Translations under genes and position numbers: made by a program
Shown here: positions 51,870-61,897 of the stretch, in pieces
How positions within the stretch are numbered: position 1 is the first letter of the stretch
How the letters are laid out: each line of letters begins with the position of its first letter
Source of the DNA: Phycisphaerae bacterium
GTDB lineage: Bacteria; Planctomycetota; Phycisphaerae; SM23-33
Assembly: GCA_016782885.1 (NCBI GenBank)
Contig: JADHXQ010000001.1
Location: forward strand, 40,732 to 104,731
Direction of reading: 5' to 3'
DNA length: 64,000 bases
The notes under the pieces: generated by a model
Told to the model about the DNA's origin: nothing
Seen by the model: the letters and a program-made list of their open reading frames with translations, nothing else
Databases searched by the model: none

Positions 51870-54800
51870 CTATTCTATAATCGTTATCAGGTTGCTGTCG
51901 GAGATCGCCTCGATGAACGGGGAGTACATTGCCTCGCCGGACGTGGGCAGCACTCGGAACGTGCCCGGCTGCTCGCAGCGGAGCTTGTAACTGATCGACC
52001 GCTTGCCCTCGGGCATCCACGTGGCGAAGAATACCACGCGCGTGTCGCGCAGCTCCATGTTCGCGTACACCCCGCCGCCGTACGTTCCGCCGCTGCGGAG
52101 GCGATGCGGCTCGCAACCGGCCGGCTTGGGGTCCTCGAACATCATGTACTCGAAGTTGTGATCGGTGGTGATGTTCAACTGCACCTCGATCAACTCGCCG
52201 CTGGCGATCTCGTCGCCGAACTTCATCGGAGTCTTCTTGTACCGCGTGTCGGGGAACTTTTCGGAAACGTGCTTGCCGTCCCTCCAGACACTCCGCGTGT
52301 TGGTAAACTTCTCGCGAGTGAGCTTGAAGTACTTGCGATCGATCGCCATCTGGTTCCCTCCGCCCTTGATGCGAGCGGCTGTGTCCACGTAACGCAGATG
52401 AGCGCCCCAGTACAGCGCACCTTTGCCCTTGCGGACGATCTTTACGGTGTGCTTGCCCGGAGCGAGGGCTTCAGCGTCCAGGACGATACGGTCATCGAAG
52501 GTGAACACGTTCTTTCGAGTGACGCGGACGGTGCGGCTGACTTGCCCGTCGACGGTGATCTCGTAGGTCTGATCGCAGTCGAGTTCGCCGCTCTGCTTGG
52601 CGTAGCGAGCCAGCGCCAGGACCGCCATCGCGGTGCTCTTGGTGTTGCGCCAGTACAGTCCGCGCCGGCTGCGAACGAGGTAGTTCACCGCCAGCGGCAC
52701 GTACTTGCTTTTGGGATTAACGGTAAGCATTGCCTGGAGAACCCACGAGGTGGACTCATCGGCGCCGTGCCACCAGTACCACCAGCCGCTGGCACGCCCC
52801 CAGTGGGCGTCGTTGTGCTTGGCGTTGAAGCTGGCGGTATTATCGAAGTTTTCGATGATGATCTTCGCATCCTTCTTCCGCCCGGCGGAGTGCAGCGCCA
52901 TCGCCAGATACGCCCGACCGTAATCGGTAAGCTCGTCGCGGGCCTCGAATATCCGGTCGAGATGCCCCGCCAGGGCCTTCTGCTTCAGCGCCGCGGGGGT
53001 GATCTTACCGATAACGAACAGCGAGTATATCCGCGAGTTATCATTGTCCAGGTGGCGATACCACCAGCTTGCCTTGTCGTCCAGTTTGGGCTTTGACGCC
53101 TCGCGCACCAGGTAAGCTGCGCCGCGCTGGATCATCCCCTCGTCGATCTTGATATCGCACGCACGGGCGGTAGACAGCCCGTACAGCACGTACGCCGTCA
53201 TGTACCCGTTACCGCTGTCGTGGCGCCACCAGCCCCAACTGCCGTCGCCGTGCTGGAAGCTCTTGATCCGCTTGAGACCCGCGGCGATCATCCTGCCAAC
53301 CTCGGCGTCGGAATATACCGGGCTCTGGTGCATCCGCTTGCGAATGAATCTGTACCGCGCGGCGAGTTTGGGGTCCTTGGCGCTCTCGCTGTCGATGAAC
53401 TGGCGGATCTCGTCGAGTTTTACTCCCGAATCCTGGAGCGTTTTTTTCATGACCACCAGCGGAAGGAAGCGAGACATGGTCTGCTCGACGCAGCCATATG
53501 GGTATGCCGCCAGGTAAGGCAGGGAGTCCATCGCCACTGCCGCGATAGACGGGTTCAGCGTGACGGTGAGCGACTGCGAGCCGCCCTTGATGGCCTTGGG
53601 GACGGTTACGTTGAACTGCCTTGACTGCGTCGAGACGTCTTTTGGTTTTTTCCCGCGCAGCGTCCCGGCGTTTGAAACGATTTTCCCGGCGCCCCATGGG
53701 ACGATGGGCTTGATCAGTTGTATGGCGTCTGACTCGCGGACGCCGCGCGCCCGGGCGGTCATCGTGACGTCGCCGGGCGACTGGGCGGTGGTCCTGAAGT
53801 CGATGCGCACCTCGCCGGCGGCGGGAACGCTTACCTTGAGCCCCTGTCCGGAAGTGTAATCGATCCACTTTCCGGCGACCTTGGCCTTGCGGAGTTTCAG
53901 ATTGCCCTTGACGGCGAGGTCTATCGTGAGGTCCTGGGCCTGCTTGAAGTAGTTGTGTGCGATAACGGTGACGTATGAGTGGTCGCCCTCGGTGAAGAAC
54001 CGCCCGCTCTCGAGCCTGCAGATGATGCGTTTTGCGGTGATGATGTCGGCGCGGGCCTGCCCGACGCGGGTCTCCTTGTCGATGGCGATCGCGTGGAGGG
54101 CGAATGTCGTGAGCTGGTCGGGCATCGCCACCTCGACCTTGGCGCGTCCGTCCGCGTCGGTGGTCACCATGCCCGTCCAGAGCACAGTATCGCGGAACCT
54201 GCTGCGGACGATGGTCTCGGCGAGCTTCGGCTCTCCCGCCTTCTCCGATTCCTTCTTCATATCGAGGCTTTCACTGAGCTCGTCCTTGACGGACTTCAAC
54301 GCCCTCACGGCACCGGGGGCGGCGGGGTATATACCGCCCTCTCCCCCGTACCCGTAGTACCCGCTCCACGGCGTGAGATACGCCGGTCCGTGATAGCTGC
54401 CGGTGGTCGAGACGCGCTGATACCGCGAGAAACCGTAGAAATCCTTCTCGATGGCCTGGCGGAACTCGTCCTGGATGTAGTAGACGCTGGCGTCGACGAG
54501 CATCAGGGCGGCCTGCCCGGAGATGGGCTTCTTCGTGTGCATGTCGGTTATCTTGACGTTCAAAGTGGTCTTCTCGCGCGGCTGGTACGTGCTGTCCTTG
54601 CCTCCGCCCATGGAGCCCTTGTCGGCGGCGACTTCGACCTTGAGGAACCGGTGGGTCGGGGGAACGATGATCTTCTTGACGTCGGAGACGATCTTGTTGT
54701 CGCGGATCTGGGTGGCCGTCAGGAAGAAGTTGGGGCTGTGCGAGTCGTCGATGGGTATCGACACGAGCTTCGAGTTCTTCTCGACGTAGACCACGCGGTG

Positions 54801-57650
54801 GAAGATGAGGGCGTCGGCCTCGCCGGTGAGCAGCACGCGGGTGTTGGGCTTGTTGGTGTTGATGAGAACCTTGAGCGTCTCGCCGACTTCGTACTGGTCT
54901 TTGGCCGGGACGATCTGCAGCGCGTTGTAGGCGTAGTGCGCTTCGGCGCCGGTTTTCGACGCGATCCAGAGCGTGCAGGAGCCCTCGACGGGCTTGGTTT
55001 TGTCGTCGGCGAGGACCTGGCGGACGATGATTTTGATATTCCCGGTAACGTCGGGCACGAACCGCACAGCCGCTCGCCCGGTGGCGCCGATATCGACGGG
55101 TTTGTCGTACAGCTTCTGGACGGGTTTCTCCTCGAACTTTCCGTCGGCGTTCTGCGCGCGCTGGAGGCGCCAGGCCTGGACGTTGAACTTACCGGCCACG
55201 GGCTGCTTGTTGGGGTTCTCGGTCTTGATGTTGATCTCGACGCTGTCGCCGGGCCCGTAGACTGACCAAGCGGGCTTGGGATAGATGAAGAACGGCGAGT
55301 GGGTGACCTTGACCTCGCCGCTGCCCTTGATGACGCGGCGGGAGGAATCGGTAACGGTCGTCGCGACGGTGAACTTCAGGTCGAGCGATTCGTGCCCCTT
55401 GAACGGGGTTGCCTTGACTACAACGAACGCCTCTCCGCGAGCGTCAGTTTTAACCGTGCCGGAGGTCACCGCCTCGTCGAAGCGCGGATACCACCACGGG
55501 CGATGGGGCCTGTAGTAGCCGGGGCGGTACGGCCCGCCGAAACCGTGGTAGACGCTGTCGTAGTACCACCGCCAGGGTCTGGGCCACTGGAAGCGATGGC
55601 GGTAGTCCTGCTTGCGGATTTCGTATTTGACCTCGGCGCCGGCGACGGGCTGCCCGTAGTAGTACTTCGCGGCGATCTTGATCTTCATCTCGTCGCCGAC
55701 GCGGTAGTCGGGCTTTGCGGCCGAGACGGTCACCTTGAACTCCGGCTTCTTGTATTCCTCTACGCGGAAGCGGTTGCCCGGGCAGTACGTGTTGGAACCT
55801 CCGACGGTCACCTGGATCGAGTACACGCCCAGGGGCGGTTCGGCTTTGAGCTTGAAGTCGCCCTCGACGCTGCCGAACTCGTCGGTTACCAGGTCCTTGG
55901 CGTAGATCGTGACGCCTTTGGTGTCGCGGACGGTCACGCGGACCTTCTGGTTGGGCAGATTGGTGTACTTACCGTTATTGTTCCGCCGCACGGTCTGCTT
56001 GAAGTGCACGGTCTGGCCCGGGCGATAAACCGGGCGTTCGGTAAACCCGTATACCTTGTACGCCTGGGAGTAGCCCCACCACGACCACGAGTAATTCCCC
56101 GCGGTGCATAGGGCCTGGTTGTCGCCCTTGCGGACGGCCGCGACCCACTGGCACCAGTTGCGACGCGCCAGCTTGCTGAAGTCGATCAGGCCCGCATCGT
56201 TGGTCTTGCCCGATGCGTGGTCGGCTGTGCGGTCATTGTGCCCCCAGTAGCGTGCCACCGCCGCGCTGGCGCCGCCTATCGACGCGCCGGATTTGCTGTC
56301 GGCGACGAACAGGACGGTCTGGTCGGCGTCGGTCTTGGCGACGGCGGTGATCTTCGATATCACGACCAGGCAGTGCGCCGTTGCGCCCTTGCCGTCGGGG
56401 TTTGACCCGGTGGCGGTGACTGCAAACGCCCCGAGCTTCTTAAGCGGAACGCCAATCGCGGTGGTCGTCTGCTTCTGGTTGGGTGCGTGCTGATGGTAGA
56501 AGTGTTTGGCCTGATCGGGCGTGTCGAACTTCCACGTCGCGGCCGGTTTGGCGCCCGCCGCCGCCGCGACAATGTGTGACAGCAGACGATTGCGATCGGG
56601 TCGTCCGATCTTCTCGACAGCCTTGACCAGGTCCACCGGGCGGGCGGTTATGTGAAGCGTCTTGATGTTGCGTGTTCGCCAGAATATCTGCGGCTTTTCA
56701 CCGGGCCCGAAGGCCTTGGTGATATAGAGATTCAACCGCGGATTCTTGATCTCGGCGATCCGATCGCGTGCGTTTTTTACCATATCGCTGCGGGGGAAGT
56801 TCTTGAAAACGAGCTGGTACTCCTTGACGGCCTGGACGAACTTGTTGAAACGCTTGTATACATCGCCGATCTGGTACTGCGCGTTGGGCGCCTGGGCCTG
56901 CTTGGGAAACTCCTTTATGCAGCGCCGGTAAAGGGCGATACCCTTTTCGACGCGGTCCCACTGTCCCTGTTGGCATGCTTTGGCGCCGGCCTGGTACAGC
57001 GCCCTGGCTTTGCGGGCGTCGTCGACCTTCATCTCGACGATATGGTCGTAGATCTTCAGTACGGCGTGCAGGTTGACTTTCTGGCGATTCGCCCAGTCCT
57101 TGGGCCAGTCGACCATCTTGTCGCCGACCGGGCCCTGCTGCTGGGAGATCATCTCTCGCGGCTGGATGCGTTGGTAGCCTCCGAGTGCTTCGGCGGCTTT
57201 GAACCAGGCGTCGGCGGCGACGGTGATCTTGCCCGCCCGCTCGTAGAGTGTGGCGGCCTTGAAGTAGCCCTCGTAACCTTGATACCTGCCGTACCGCCGC
57301 TCGCGTCCGTAACCGATGGTATACCACAATTCGGCGTCGAGCTTGAACGGCTCGTGCTCGCTCATGATCTCCTTGGCGTACTTCGCGCCGCCAACGCGGG
57401 TGTACTTGCACATCGCCATCGCCTTGACTCGCTGGGCGGCGCGCAGGGCGGCGCCCCTGGGCTCCCTTTTGAGCAGCGTGTCGGCGTACTCGATGGCCTG
57501 TTTGTAGTTGTGACGCCCGTAGGCACGCGCGGCGAGGTCCTGAAGCTCCTTCGCCGACGGAGCGGCCAGGATCACCGTACCGGCCAGAAAAACAAAAACC
57601 AGAACTACAGAAGGAATCAACGTTCGTGGGTAGCGGCGAATCGTTTTCAT
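51870..57650 (-). CDS. Bacterial alpha-2-macroglobulin with N-terminal TPR-like region
   Basis: A 1926-aa exported protein. Signal peptide TLIPSVVLVFVFLAGTVILA is followed by about 300 residues of TPR-like repeats in place of the usual first MG domain. MG domains follow (VYGFTERPVYRPGQTVHFKQ is the MG2 hallmark), then a bait-like Tyr/Gly-rich stretch. The thioester domain has G-C-V-E-Q at about residues 1387-1390. The thioester would trap proteases or attach to targets. There is no lipobox. ATG 57650 has TTGGAG upstream. No penicillin-binding protein PbpC is adjacent, unlike the common yfhM-pbpC pair. It is longer than typical bacterial members. Confidence 0.92.
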   Translation of the reverse strand: MKTIRRYPRTLIPSVVLVFVFLAGTVILAAPSAKELQDLAARAYGRHNYKQAIEYADTLLKREPRGAALRAAQRVKAMAMCKYTRVGGAKYAKEIMSEHEPFKLDAELWYTIGYGRERRYGRYQGYEGYFKAATLYERAGKITVAADAWFKAAEALGGYQRIQPREMISQQQGPVGDKMVDWPKDWANRQKVNLHAVLKIYDHIVEMKVDDARKARALYQAGAKACQQGQWDRVEKGIALYRRCIKEFPKQAQAPNAQYQIGDVYKRFNKFVQAVKEYQLVFKNFPRSDMVKNARDRIAEIKNPRLNLYITKAFGPGEKPQIFWRTRNIKTLHITARPVDLVKAVEKIGRPDRNRLLSHIVAAAAGAKPAATWKFDTPDQAKHFYHQHAPNQKQTTTAIGVPLKKLGAFAVTATGSNPDGKGATAHCLVVISKITAVAKTDADQTVLFVADSKSGASIGGASAAVARYWGHNDRTADHASGKTNDAGLIDFSKLARRNWCQWVAAVRKGDNQALCTAGNYSWSWWGYSQAYKVYGFTERPVYRPGQTVHFKQTVRRNNNGKYTNLPNQKVRVTVRDTKGVTIYAKDLVTDEFGSVEGDFKLKAEPPLGVYSIQVTVGGSNTYCPGNRFRVEEYKKPEFKVTVSAAKPDYRVGDEMKIKIAAKYYYGQPVAGAEVKYEIRKQDYRHRFQWPRPWRWYYDSVYHGFGGPYRPGYYRPHRPWWYPRFDEAVTSGTVKTDARGEAFVVVKATPFKGHESLDLKFTVATTVTDSSRRVIKGSGEVKVTHSPFFIYPKPAWSVYGPGDSVEINIKTENPNKQPVAGKFNVQAWRLQRAQNADGKFEEKPVQKLYDKPVDIGATGRAAVRFVPDVTGNIKIIVRQVLADDKTKPVEGSCTLWIASKTGAEAHYAYNALQIVPAKDQYEVGETLKVLINTNKPNTRVLLTGEADALIFHRVVYVEKNSKLVSIPIDDSHSPNFFLTATQIRDNKIVSDVKKIIVPPTHRFLKVEVAADKGSMGGGKDSTYQPREKTTLNVKITDMHTKKPISGQAALMLVDASVYYIQDEFRQAIEKDFYGFSRYQRVSTTGSYHGPAYLTPWSGYYGYGGEGGIYPAAPGAVRALKSVKDELSESLDMKKESEKAGEPKLAETIVRSRFRDTVLWTGMVTTDADGRAKVEVAMPDQLTTFALHAIAIDKETRVGQARADIITAKRIICRLESGRFFTEGDHSYVTVIAHNYFKQAQDLTIDLAVKGNLKLRKAKVAGKWIDYTSGQGLKVSVPAAGEVRIDFRTTAQSPGDVTMTARARGVRESDAIQLIKPIVPWGAGKIVSNAGTLRGKKPKDVSTQSRQFNVTVPKAIKGGSQSLTVTLNPSIAAVAMDSLPYLAAYPYGCVEQTMSRFLPLVVMKKTLQDSGVKLDEIRQFIDSESAKDPKLAARYRFIRKRMHQSPVYSDAEVGRMIAAGLKRIKSFQHGDGSWGWWRHDSGNGYMTAYVLYGLSTARACDIKIDEGMIQRGAAYLVREASKPKLDDKASWWYRHLDNDNSRIYSLFVIGKITPAALKQKALAGHLDRIFEARDELTDYGRAYLAMALHSAGRKKDAKIIIENFDNTASFNAKHNDAHWGRASGWWYWWHGADESTSWVLQAMLTVNPKSKYVPLAVNYLVRSRRGLYWRNTKSTAMAVLALARYAKQSGELDCDQTYEITVDGQVSRTVRVTRKNVFTFDDRIVLDAEALAPGKHTVKIVRKGKGALYWGAHLRYVDTAARIKGGGNQMAIDRKYFKLTREKFTNTRSVWRDGKHVSEKFPDTRYKKTPMKFGDEIASGELIEVQLNITTDHNFEYMMFEDPKPAGCEPHRLRSGGTYGGGVYANMELRDTRVVFFATWMPEGKRSISYKLRCEQPGTFRVLPTSGEAMYSPFIEAISDSNLITIIE

Positions 57651-57791
57651 TACTGCTGTCTCCAAGTCGCGTTCGTGCGGGACCGCTGTCCTGTCACCGC
57701 CTTAGACGACCGAACCGGCGTCGAGTTCCCGACAAACCCCACAGCCCGCAAAATCCCCAAGCGGGTGCCGGTAGCCCCCCCCAGCATCCCA

Positions 57792-57917
57792 CTGTGATAT
57801 AGTCCAGAGCGAAAAAGGCCCCCGGGCGACAAACGTACAGAAGGTCTAAGCCCGTCAGTATTGGGCTAGATCATCGGCGCCGTCCTTTTGGGCGGCGCTT
57901 CTTTTTTGCGCGATGCG
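57792..57917 (+). pseudogene. cspA 3'-end remnant (direct repeat copy B)
   Basis: It still reads [15 protein letters not shown]-stop, then the cspA terminator. The 5' part of cspA is missing. Its terminator hairpin lies inside the 3' end of the minus-strand PEP-CTERM gene. Confidence 0.9.
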
Positions 57918-58950
57918 CAAAGCAACGGCGTTTGCGCAGTGCGGCCAGGCCCCCGAAAGCCAATAGAGTCAGCGTCGCCGGTTCCGGGACCCGGGCGAGG
58001 CGAAAACCGACCTCACCGCTCTCGTGCGTCGGGGCACCGCGGTCACGGTGCGACGCTTTCAAATAACCGACGGTATCGTCGAACGATCCGCCACGCAAAC
58101 CGCGATATATCGGTTGCCCGTTGTCGTCGTCGACCACTACCTCGTTCCACTCCAGCACGTTACCCCCCTGGTCGAACGTACCGCGGGGGCTTTCGGACAA
58201 CTCGTGGGCGCCGACCTCGCTGCGCCACTGCGGGCTGCCGATCGTGTAGTCGTAAGCACCAACCCTGAACGTCGCGTTGTTGCCATCGTCGGGATCTACA
58301 AGATCATTGCTCGGTATGCTGTCGCTACCGGTCGGGTAATCCCAATATCCCGCGTCAGTCCCGCCGCCCTTGTAGTAGGCGGCTTTGTACCACTCGTCCT
58401 CGGTCGGGATAACCCATGTCGCATCAGGCTCGCGCTCGACAGCCAGAAGACCCGCATCACTCGTGGCGCTCTTGAGGTCGTACGAACCCTTATCGATCTC
58501 CAGCGACTGACCGTTGTGCATCCAGTTGGCAAATCTCGCCGCGTCGCCCCAGGAGACGAAGTTCACCGGGCGATTGGCCCAGTCGTCCGCCACGCGGTAC
58601 TTGTAGGGATTCTCCGCCGTCCCACTACCGTCGTAACGCTCGATCTTGCAACCGTAACTGCTCAACCACATGCTTGTGTTGTACAGCCCGTAGGGGTCCG
58701 TACCGGCCGCCGCGTTCAGGAATACACCGTACTGCCCCGCCGTCACTTCGTACATGCCGATCTCGTAATCGTAATCCACGGCGCCGCAGACACGGTCCGG
58801 ACCGTATCCGCCGTAGCTCTCGCCCGACCACTCGCCCGTATTTCCTTCGTCGCCCACGATAACGGTGTCGATCTCCACGGAGGCAGTCGCAGACGCACCG
58901 GTAACCGCGACAATCGCGACCACGCAAATCGCAGAAATTGCATTCCTCAT
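57871..58950 (-). CDS. PEP-CTERM protein with FGE-sulfatase-like domain
   Basis: A 359-aa exported protein with signal AISAICVVAIVAVTGASATAS and a formylglycine-generating-enzyme-like (SUMF1) domain: YEIGMYEVTAGQYGVFLNAA, WVIPTEDEWYKAAYYKGGG, GLRGGSFDD. The Cys pair that follows RGGS in true FGE is absent, so it is probably a binding protein. A PEP-CTERM signal VPEPATLTLLAFGGLAALRKRR follows. The frame then continues for 17 more residues (...KKKRRPKGRRR) encoded by the cspA terminator duplication, an apparent extension. ATG 58950 has GGAG at nine bases. Confidence 0.85.
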   Translation of the reverse strand: MRNAISAICVVAIVAVTGASATASVEIDTVIVGDEGNTGEWSGESYGGYGPDRVCGAVDYDYEIGMYEVTAGQYGVFLNAAAGTDPYGLYNTSMWLSSYGCKIERYDGSGTAENPYKYRVADDWANRPVNFVSWGDAARFANWMHNGQSLEIDKGSYDLKSATSDAGLLAVEREPDATWVIPTEDEWYKAAYYKGGGTDAGYWDYPTGSDSIPSNDLVDPDDGNNATFRVGAYDYTIGSPQWRSEVGAHELSESPRGTFDQGGNVLEWNEVVVDDDNGQPIYRGLRGGSFDDTVGYLKASHRDRGAPTHESGEVGFRLARVPEPATLTLLAFGGLAALRKRRCFAHRAKKKRRPKGRRR

Positions 58951-59225
58951 GTCACTCACTCCAGATTCGACCGGCTCAGGTCGAATGCAGCCCATCGCTC
59001 CACTCCAGATCGAGTTGGGAGTTGGCAAACGATTGTAGCACAATACACTGGTTTCTCCAAGCAAAAAGCAAGAAACGTCAACACCGATTCGCCAGATCCA
59101 CGCCCTGTCGCCTTCGGCGGGGAAATCTCGCTTGGGCAGGCGGGTCCTGTTACAATACCTCTCGGAAATAATGGAGATTGCGGGTGCCTGGTTTGGCCAG
59201 GTTTAACAGAAATGGAGAGATCAAT

Positions 59226-60617
59226 ATGAAGAGACGAAGCTTCCTCAAGTATGTCGGCCTCGGCGCCGCGGCGATGGTTCTGCCCCCAACCGCCCAAGCC
59301 GCCCCCGCCATCAAACCAAATATCATATACGTCCTCGTCGACGATATGGGATACGGTGATCCAAGCTGCTTCGGTCAGAAAAAGCTCAAGACGCCCCACC
59401 TCGACGCCCTGGCCGCGGCCGGGCTGCGCTTCACCAACCACTATGCGGGCTCCACCGTCTGCGCCCCGTCCCGCTGTGTCCTCATGACAGGCCTCCACAC
59501 CGGGCACTGCACCGTCCGTTCCAACGGAAACGTCAAACTCGCCAAAGACGACATTACCGTGGGGCAGGTCCTGAAGACCGCCGGATACAGCACCGCCTGC
59601 ATCGGCAAGTGGGGAGTAGGCCGCCCCGGCCTCAACGATCCCAACGAACACGGGTTTGACTACTTCTACGGTTATATCTGCATGAACCACGCCCATAACT
59701 GCTACCCTGAGTTCGTTATCAGGAACGGCAAGAAGGTCCCGCTGCGAAACGTGCTGGAAGAGAGATGGAAGAAGCGCAAAGTGCCCGACGGCGCCGGAGT
59801 GGCTGAAAAGAAGGTCGACTTCGTCCCCCACCTCTGCCAGAAAGAGGTCATCGCCTTCATCGACAAGAACAAGAAGGCGGACAAACCGTTTTTCCTCTAC
59901 TACGCGCTGAACATACCCCACGCCAATAACGAAGGCGGCCGCAATGGCATGGAGGTCCCATCTCACGGTAAGTACGCCAAGGAGGACTGGCCCGACGCGG
60001 AAAAAGGGTTCGCAGCCATGATCAGCTATATCGACGGATACATCAAAGAGATACTCGCCAAGCTGAAAACCGACGGTCTGGATAAGAACACGCTGGTAAT
60101 GTTCACCAGTGACAACGGTCCGCACCAGGAAGGCGGGCACAGAATGGAGTACTTCGACTCCAACGGGCAGTTCCGCGGTATGAAGCGGGACCTCTACGAA
60201 GGCGGCGTTCGCGTACCCGCAATCGCCAACTGGCCGGGCGTTATCAAACCGGGCCGCCAAAGCGATCACGTGTCGGGCTTCCAGGACATCATGCCCACGT
60301 TTGCCGAACTCGCCGGCGCACAGTGCCCCAAAACCGACGGGATATCGATGGCGGCGACATTACTCGGCAAGGGCGGCCAGAAAAAACACGCTCACCTTTT
60401 CTGGGAGTTTTACGAGGGCGGCGGTAAGAAGGCGGTCCTCAAGGGCAAGTGGAAAGGCATCCGCCTGAACACCTTCCGGAAACCGGACGGACCGATTCAG
60501 CTTTACGATATCACCAAAGACATCTCCGAACAAAAGGACCTGGCATCAGAACACCCCGATATCGTCGCGGACATGGCAAAGATCATGAAAGCAGAACACG
60601 TGGATCGAAAGAAATAA
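59226..60617 (+). CDS. Sulfatase (S1 family), exported
   Basis: A 463-aa sulfatase. NIIYVLVDDMGYGD binds the metal, C-A-P-S-R has the modifiable Cys at about residue 79, and IGKWGVGR is the usual Lys site. FTSDNGPHQEGG carries the Asp-Asn ligands. The N-terminus MKRRSFLKYVGLG is a Tat-type signal. ATG 59226 has GGAGAG upstream; the track start adds 16 residues. It would act on sulfated sugars outside the cytoplasm, like the 1279 gene, but it belongs to a different subfamily by sequence. Confidence 0.93.
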   Translation: MKRRSFLKYVGLGAAAMVLPPTAQAAPAIKPNIIYVLVDDMGYGDPSCFGQKKLKTPHLDALAAAGLRFTNHYAGSTVCAPSRCVLMTGLHTGHCTVRSNGNVKLAKDDITVGQVLKTAGYSTACIGKWGVGRPGLNDPNEHGFDYFYGYICMNHAHNCYPEFVIRNGKKVPLRNVLEERWKKRKVPDGAGVAEKKVDFVPHLCQKEVIAFIDKNKKADKPFFLYYALNIPHANNEGGRNGMEVPSHGKYAKEDWPDAEKGFAAMISYIDGYIKEILAKLKTDGLDKNTLVMFTSDNGPHQEGGHRMEYFDSNGQFRGMKRDLYEGGVRVPAIANWPGVIKPGRQSDHVSGFQDIMPTFAELAGAQCPKTDGISMAATLLGKGGQKKHAHLFWEFYEGGGKKAVLKGKWKGIRLNTFRKPDGPIQLYDITKDISEQKDLASEHPDIVADMAKIMKAEHVDRKK

Positions 60618-60779
60618 CCGACAGGAAAGGGGCAGGCCGTATAATGGATTGAACGTCACCCGGTGGTGTGGCCGGGCACGATTGTCCGGAATATCCGGGA
60701 AAACCCGTGAAAGGAGCCCATCTTATGAACATCCGTTCAGTAAACCACTCTGTAGTAACGCCTTTTTGCTTTCGCACGA

Positions 60780-60910
60780 CAGATGGGGATTACATGGATT
60801 TTGGGGATTAAGGGATTAACGACTCTGATTTTATAACCACTGGTTCACTGAAGTGACCAGTCCATGGGTTTTAATCCATGTAATCCAGAAATCCATGTAA
60901 TCCCCCTCTG
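60780..60910. repeat. Dispersed palindromic repeat, copy 2
   Basis: The arms CAGATGGGGATTACATGGA (60780-60798) and TCCATGTAATCCCCCTCTG (60892-60910) pair with one mismatch. The inner segment GGGATTAACGACTCTGATT matches copy 1 at 1106-1242. It follows a 28-codon ORF starting at ATG 60725 behind AAAGGAG, which runs into the repeat and stops there, so a short gene may have been interrupted. Confidence 0.8.
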
Positions 60911-60940
60911 GTTTTCGCACTGTTCAATCTTCCTTGGGAA

Positions 60941-61873
60941 TCACTTGGCGGACGGGCGGGAGGCGGGTTTGGACGGCGGCGGTTCGGCGACAACCATCAC
61001 GCGAAAACCATAGTTGTAGTGGCGGTAGTTCGGTCCGCACCAGCTATTGCGGGCCGCGGAGCGGCAGTGGACCTCGCCGTTGTACCACGAACCGCCGCGG
61101 ACGCAGCGGGTCTTGGTTTCTTTGGTGTACTCGGGATCGACGTTCTTTCCGCCGGCGTAGAAGTCTTTGGAGTACCAGTCGCGGCACCATTCCCAGACGT
61201 TTCCGTGCATGTCGTACAGGCCCCATGCGTTGGGCTTCCTCAGGCCCCCCTTGCGGGCGTATGACTTTGCCTTGTCATTGTCGATCATATTCCCGAACCA
61301 CCAGGCGTAGTCGCCAACCTTCTTCTTGTCGTCGCCATAACAGTACTCCGTGTCGCTTCCGGCGCGGCAGGCGTATTCCCACTGGGCCTCGCTGGGAAGG
61401 GCGGCCGTCTTGCCGATCTTCTTGGAGAGCTTGCTGCAGAACTCCGTCGCTTCAGTCCAGTTAACCCAACTGACCGGATAGTCCGGTCCGATTTTCGTCA
61501 GCATCTTGCCGTCGTACGGCTTGGCGTCCATCACCGCTTCCCACTGGGACTGGGTGACCTCGCAGATTCCCATGTAGAACGGCTTGCTGATTGTCACTTT
61601 GTGGCGGGGATGCTCGCCGGCGTAGTGCGCCTCTTTCCCGCCGTAGAGCTTGACGGCCTGGGCGGGAGTAAACTTGCCGCCCATCATGAACTCACCTGCC
61701 GGCACGAGCGCCAGCTTCATCGTAACGCCCTTGCCGAGTTCCAGCGTCATTTGCTTCGGGCCGGCAGTCTTGGGTTTGGCGTTGCTTTTGGCCTGCGCGC
61801 CGACGGAGCATCCGACGGAAAACACCAGGGTAAGGGCAAGGCACGCTGTCAATATGATCTCAAACCGCTTCAT
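60941..61873 (-). CDS. FGE-sulfatase-domain lipoprotein or exported protein
   Basis: A 310-aa SUMF1-domain protein. It shows FEIILTACLALTLVFSVGC (signal with a Cys at the cleavage region), VPAGEFMMGG, EVTQSQWEAVM, PSEAQWEYACRAG, GNVWEWCRDWY and RCVRGGSWYNGEVHC. Aligned on RGGS, the first catalytic Cys of FGE is replaced by Asn while the second is kept, so sulfatase maturation is unlikely. GGAG precedes the ATG by eight bases. It is followed closely by the FG-GAP gene upstream on the same strand, 24 bases away. Confidence 0.85.
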   Translation of the reverse strand: MKRFEIILTACLALTLVFSVGCSVGAQAKSNAKPKTAGPKQMTLELGKGVTMKLALVPAGEFMMGGKFTPAQAVKLYGGKEAHYAGEHPRHKVTISKPFYMGICEVTQSQWEAVMDAKPYDGKMLTKIGPDYPVSWVNWTEATEFCSKLSKKIGKTAALPSEAQWEYACRAGSDTEYCYGDDKKKVGDYAWWFGNMIDNDKAKSYARKGGLRKPNAWGLYDMHGNVWEWCRDWYSKDFYAGGKNVDPEYTKETKTRCVRGGSWYNGEVHCRSAARNSWCGPNYRHYNYGFRVMVVAEPPPSKPASRPSAK

Positions 61874-61897
61874 CAGAAATCTCCAGGATAAGTTCGC

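Noticed and set aside
53979-55265. 428-aa plus-strand ORF inside the macroglobulin gene
   Set aside because: Shadow frame caused by high GC at third positions; no domains.
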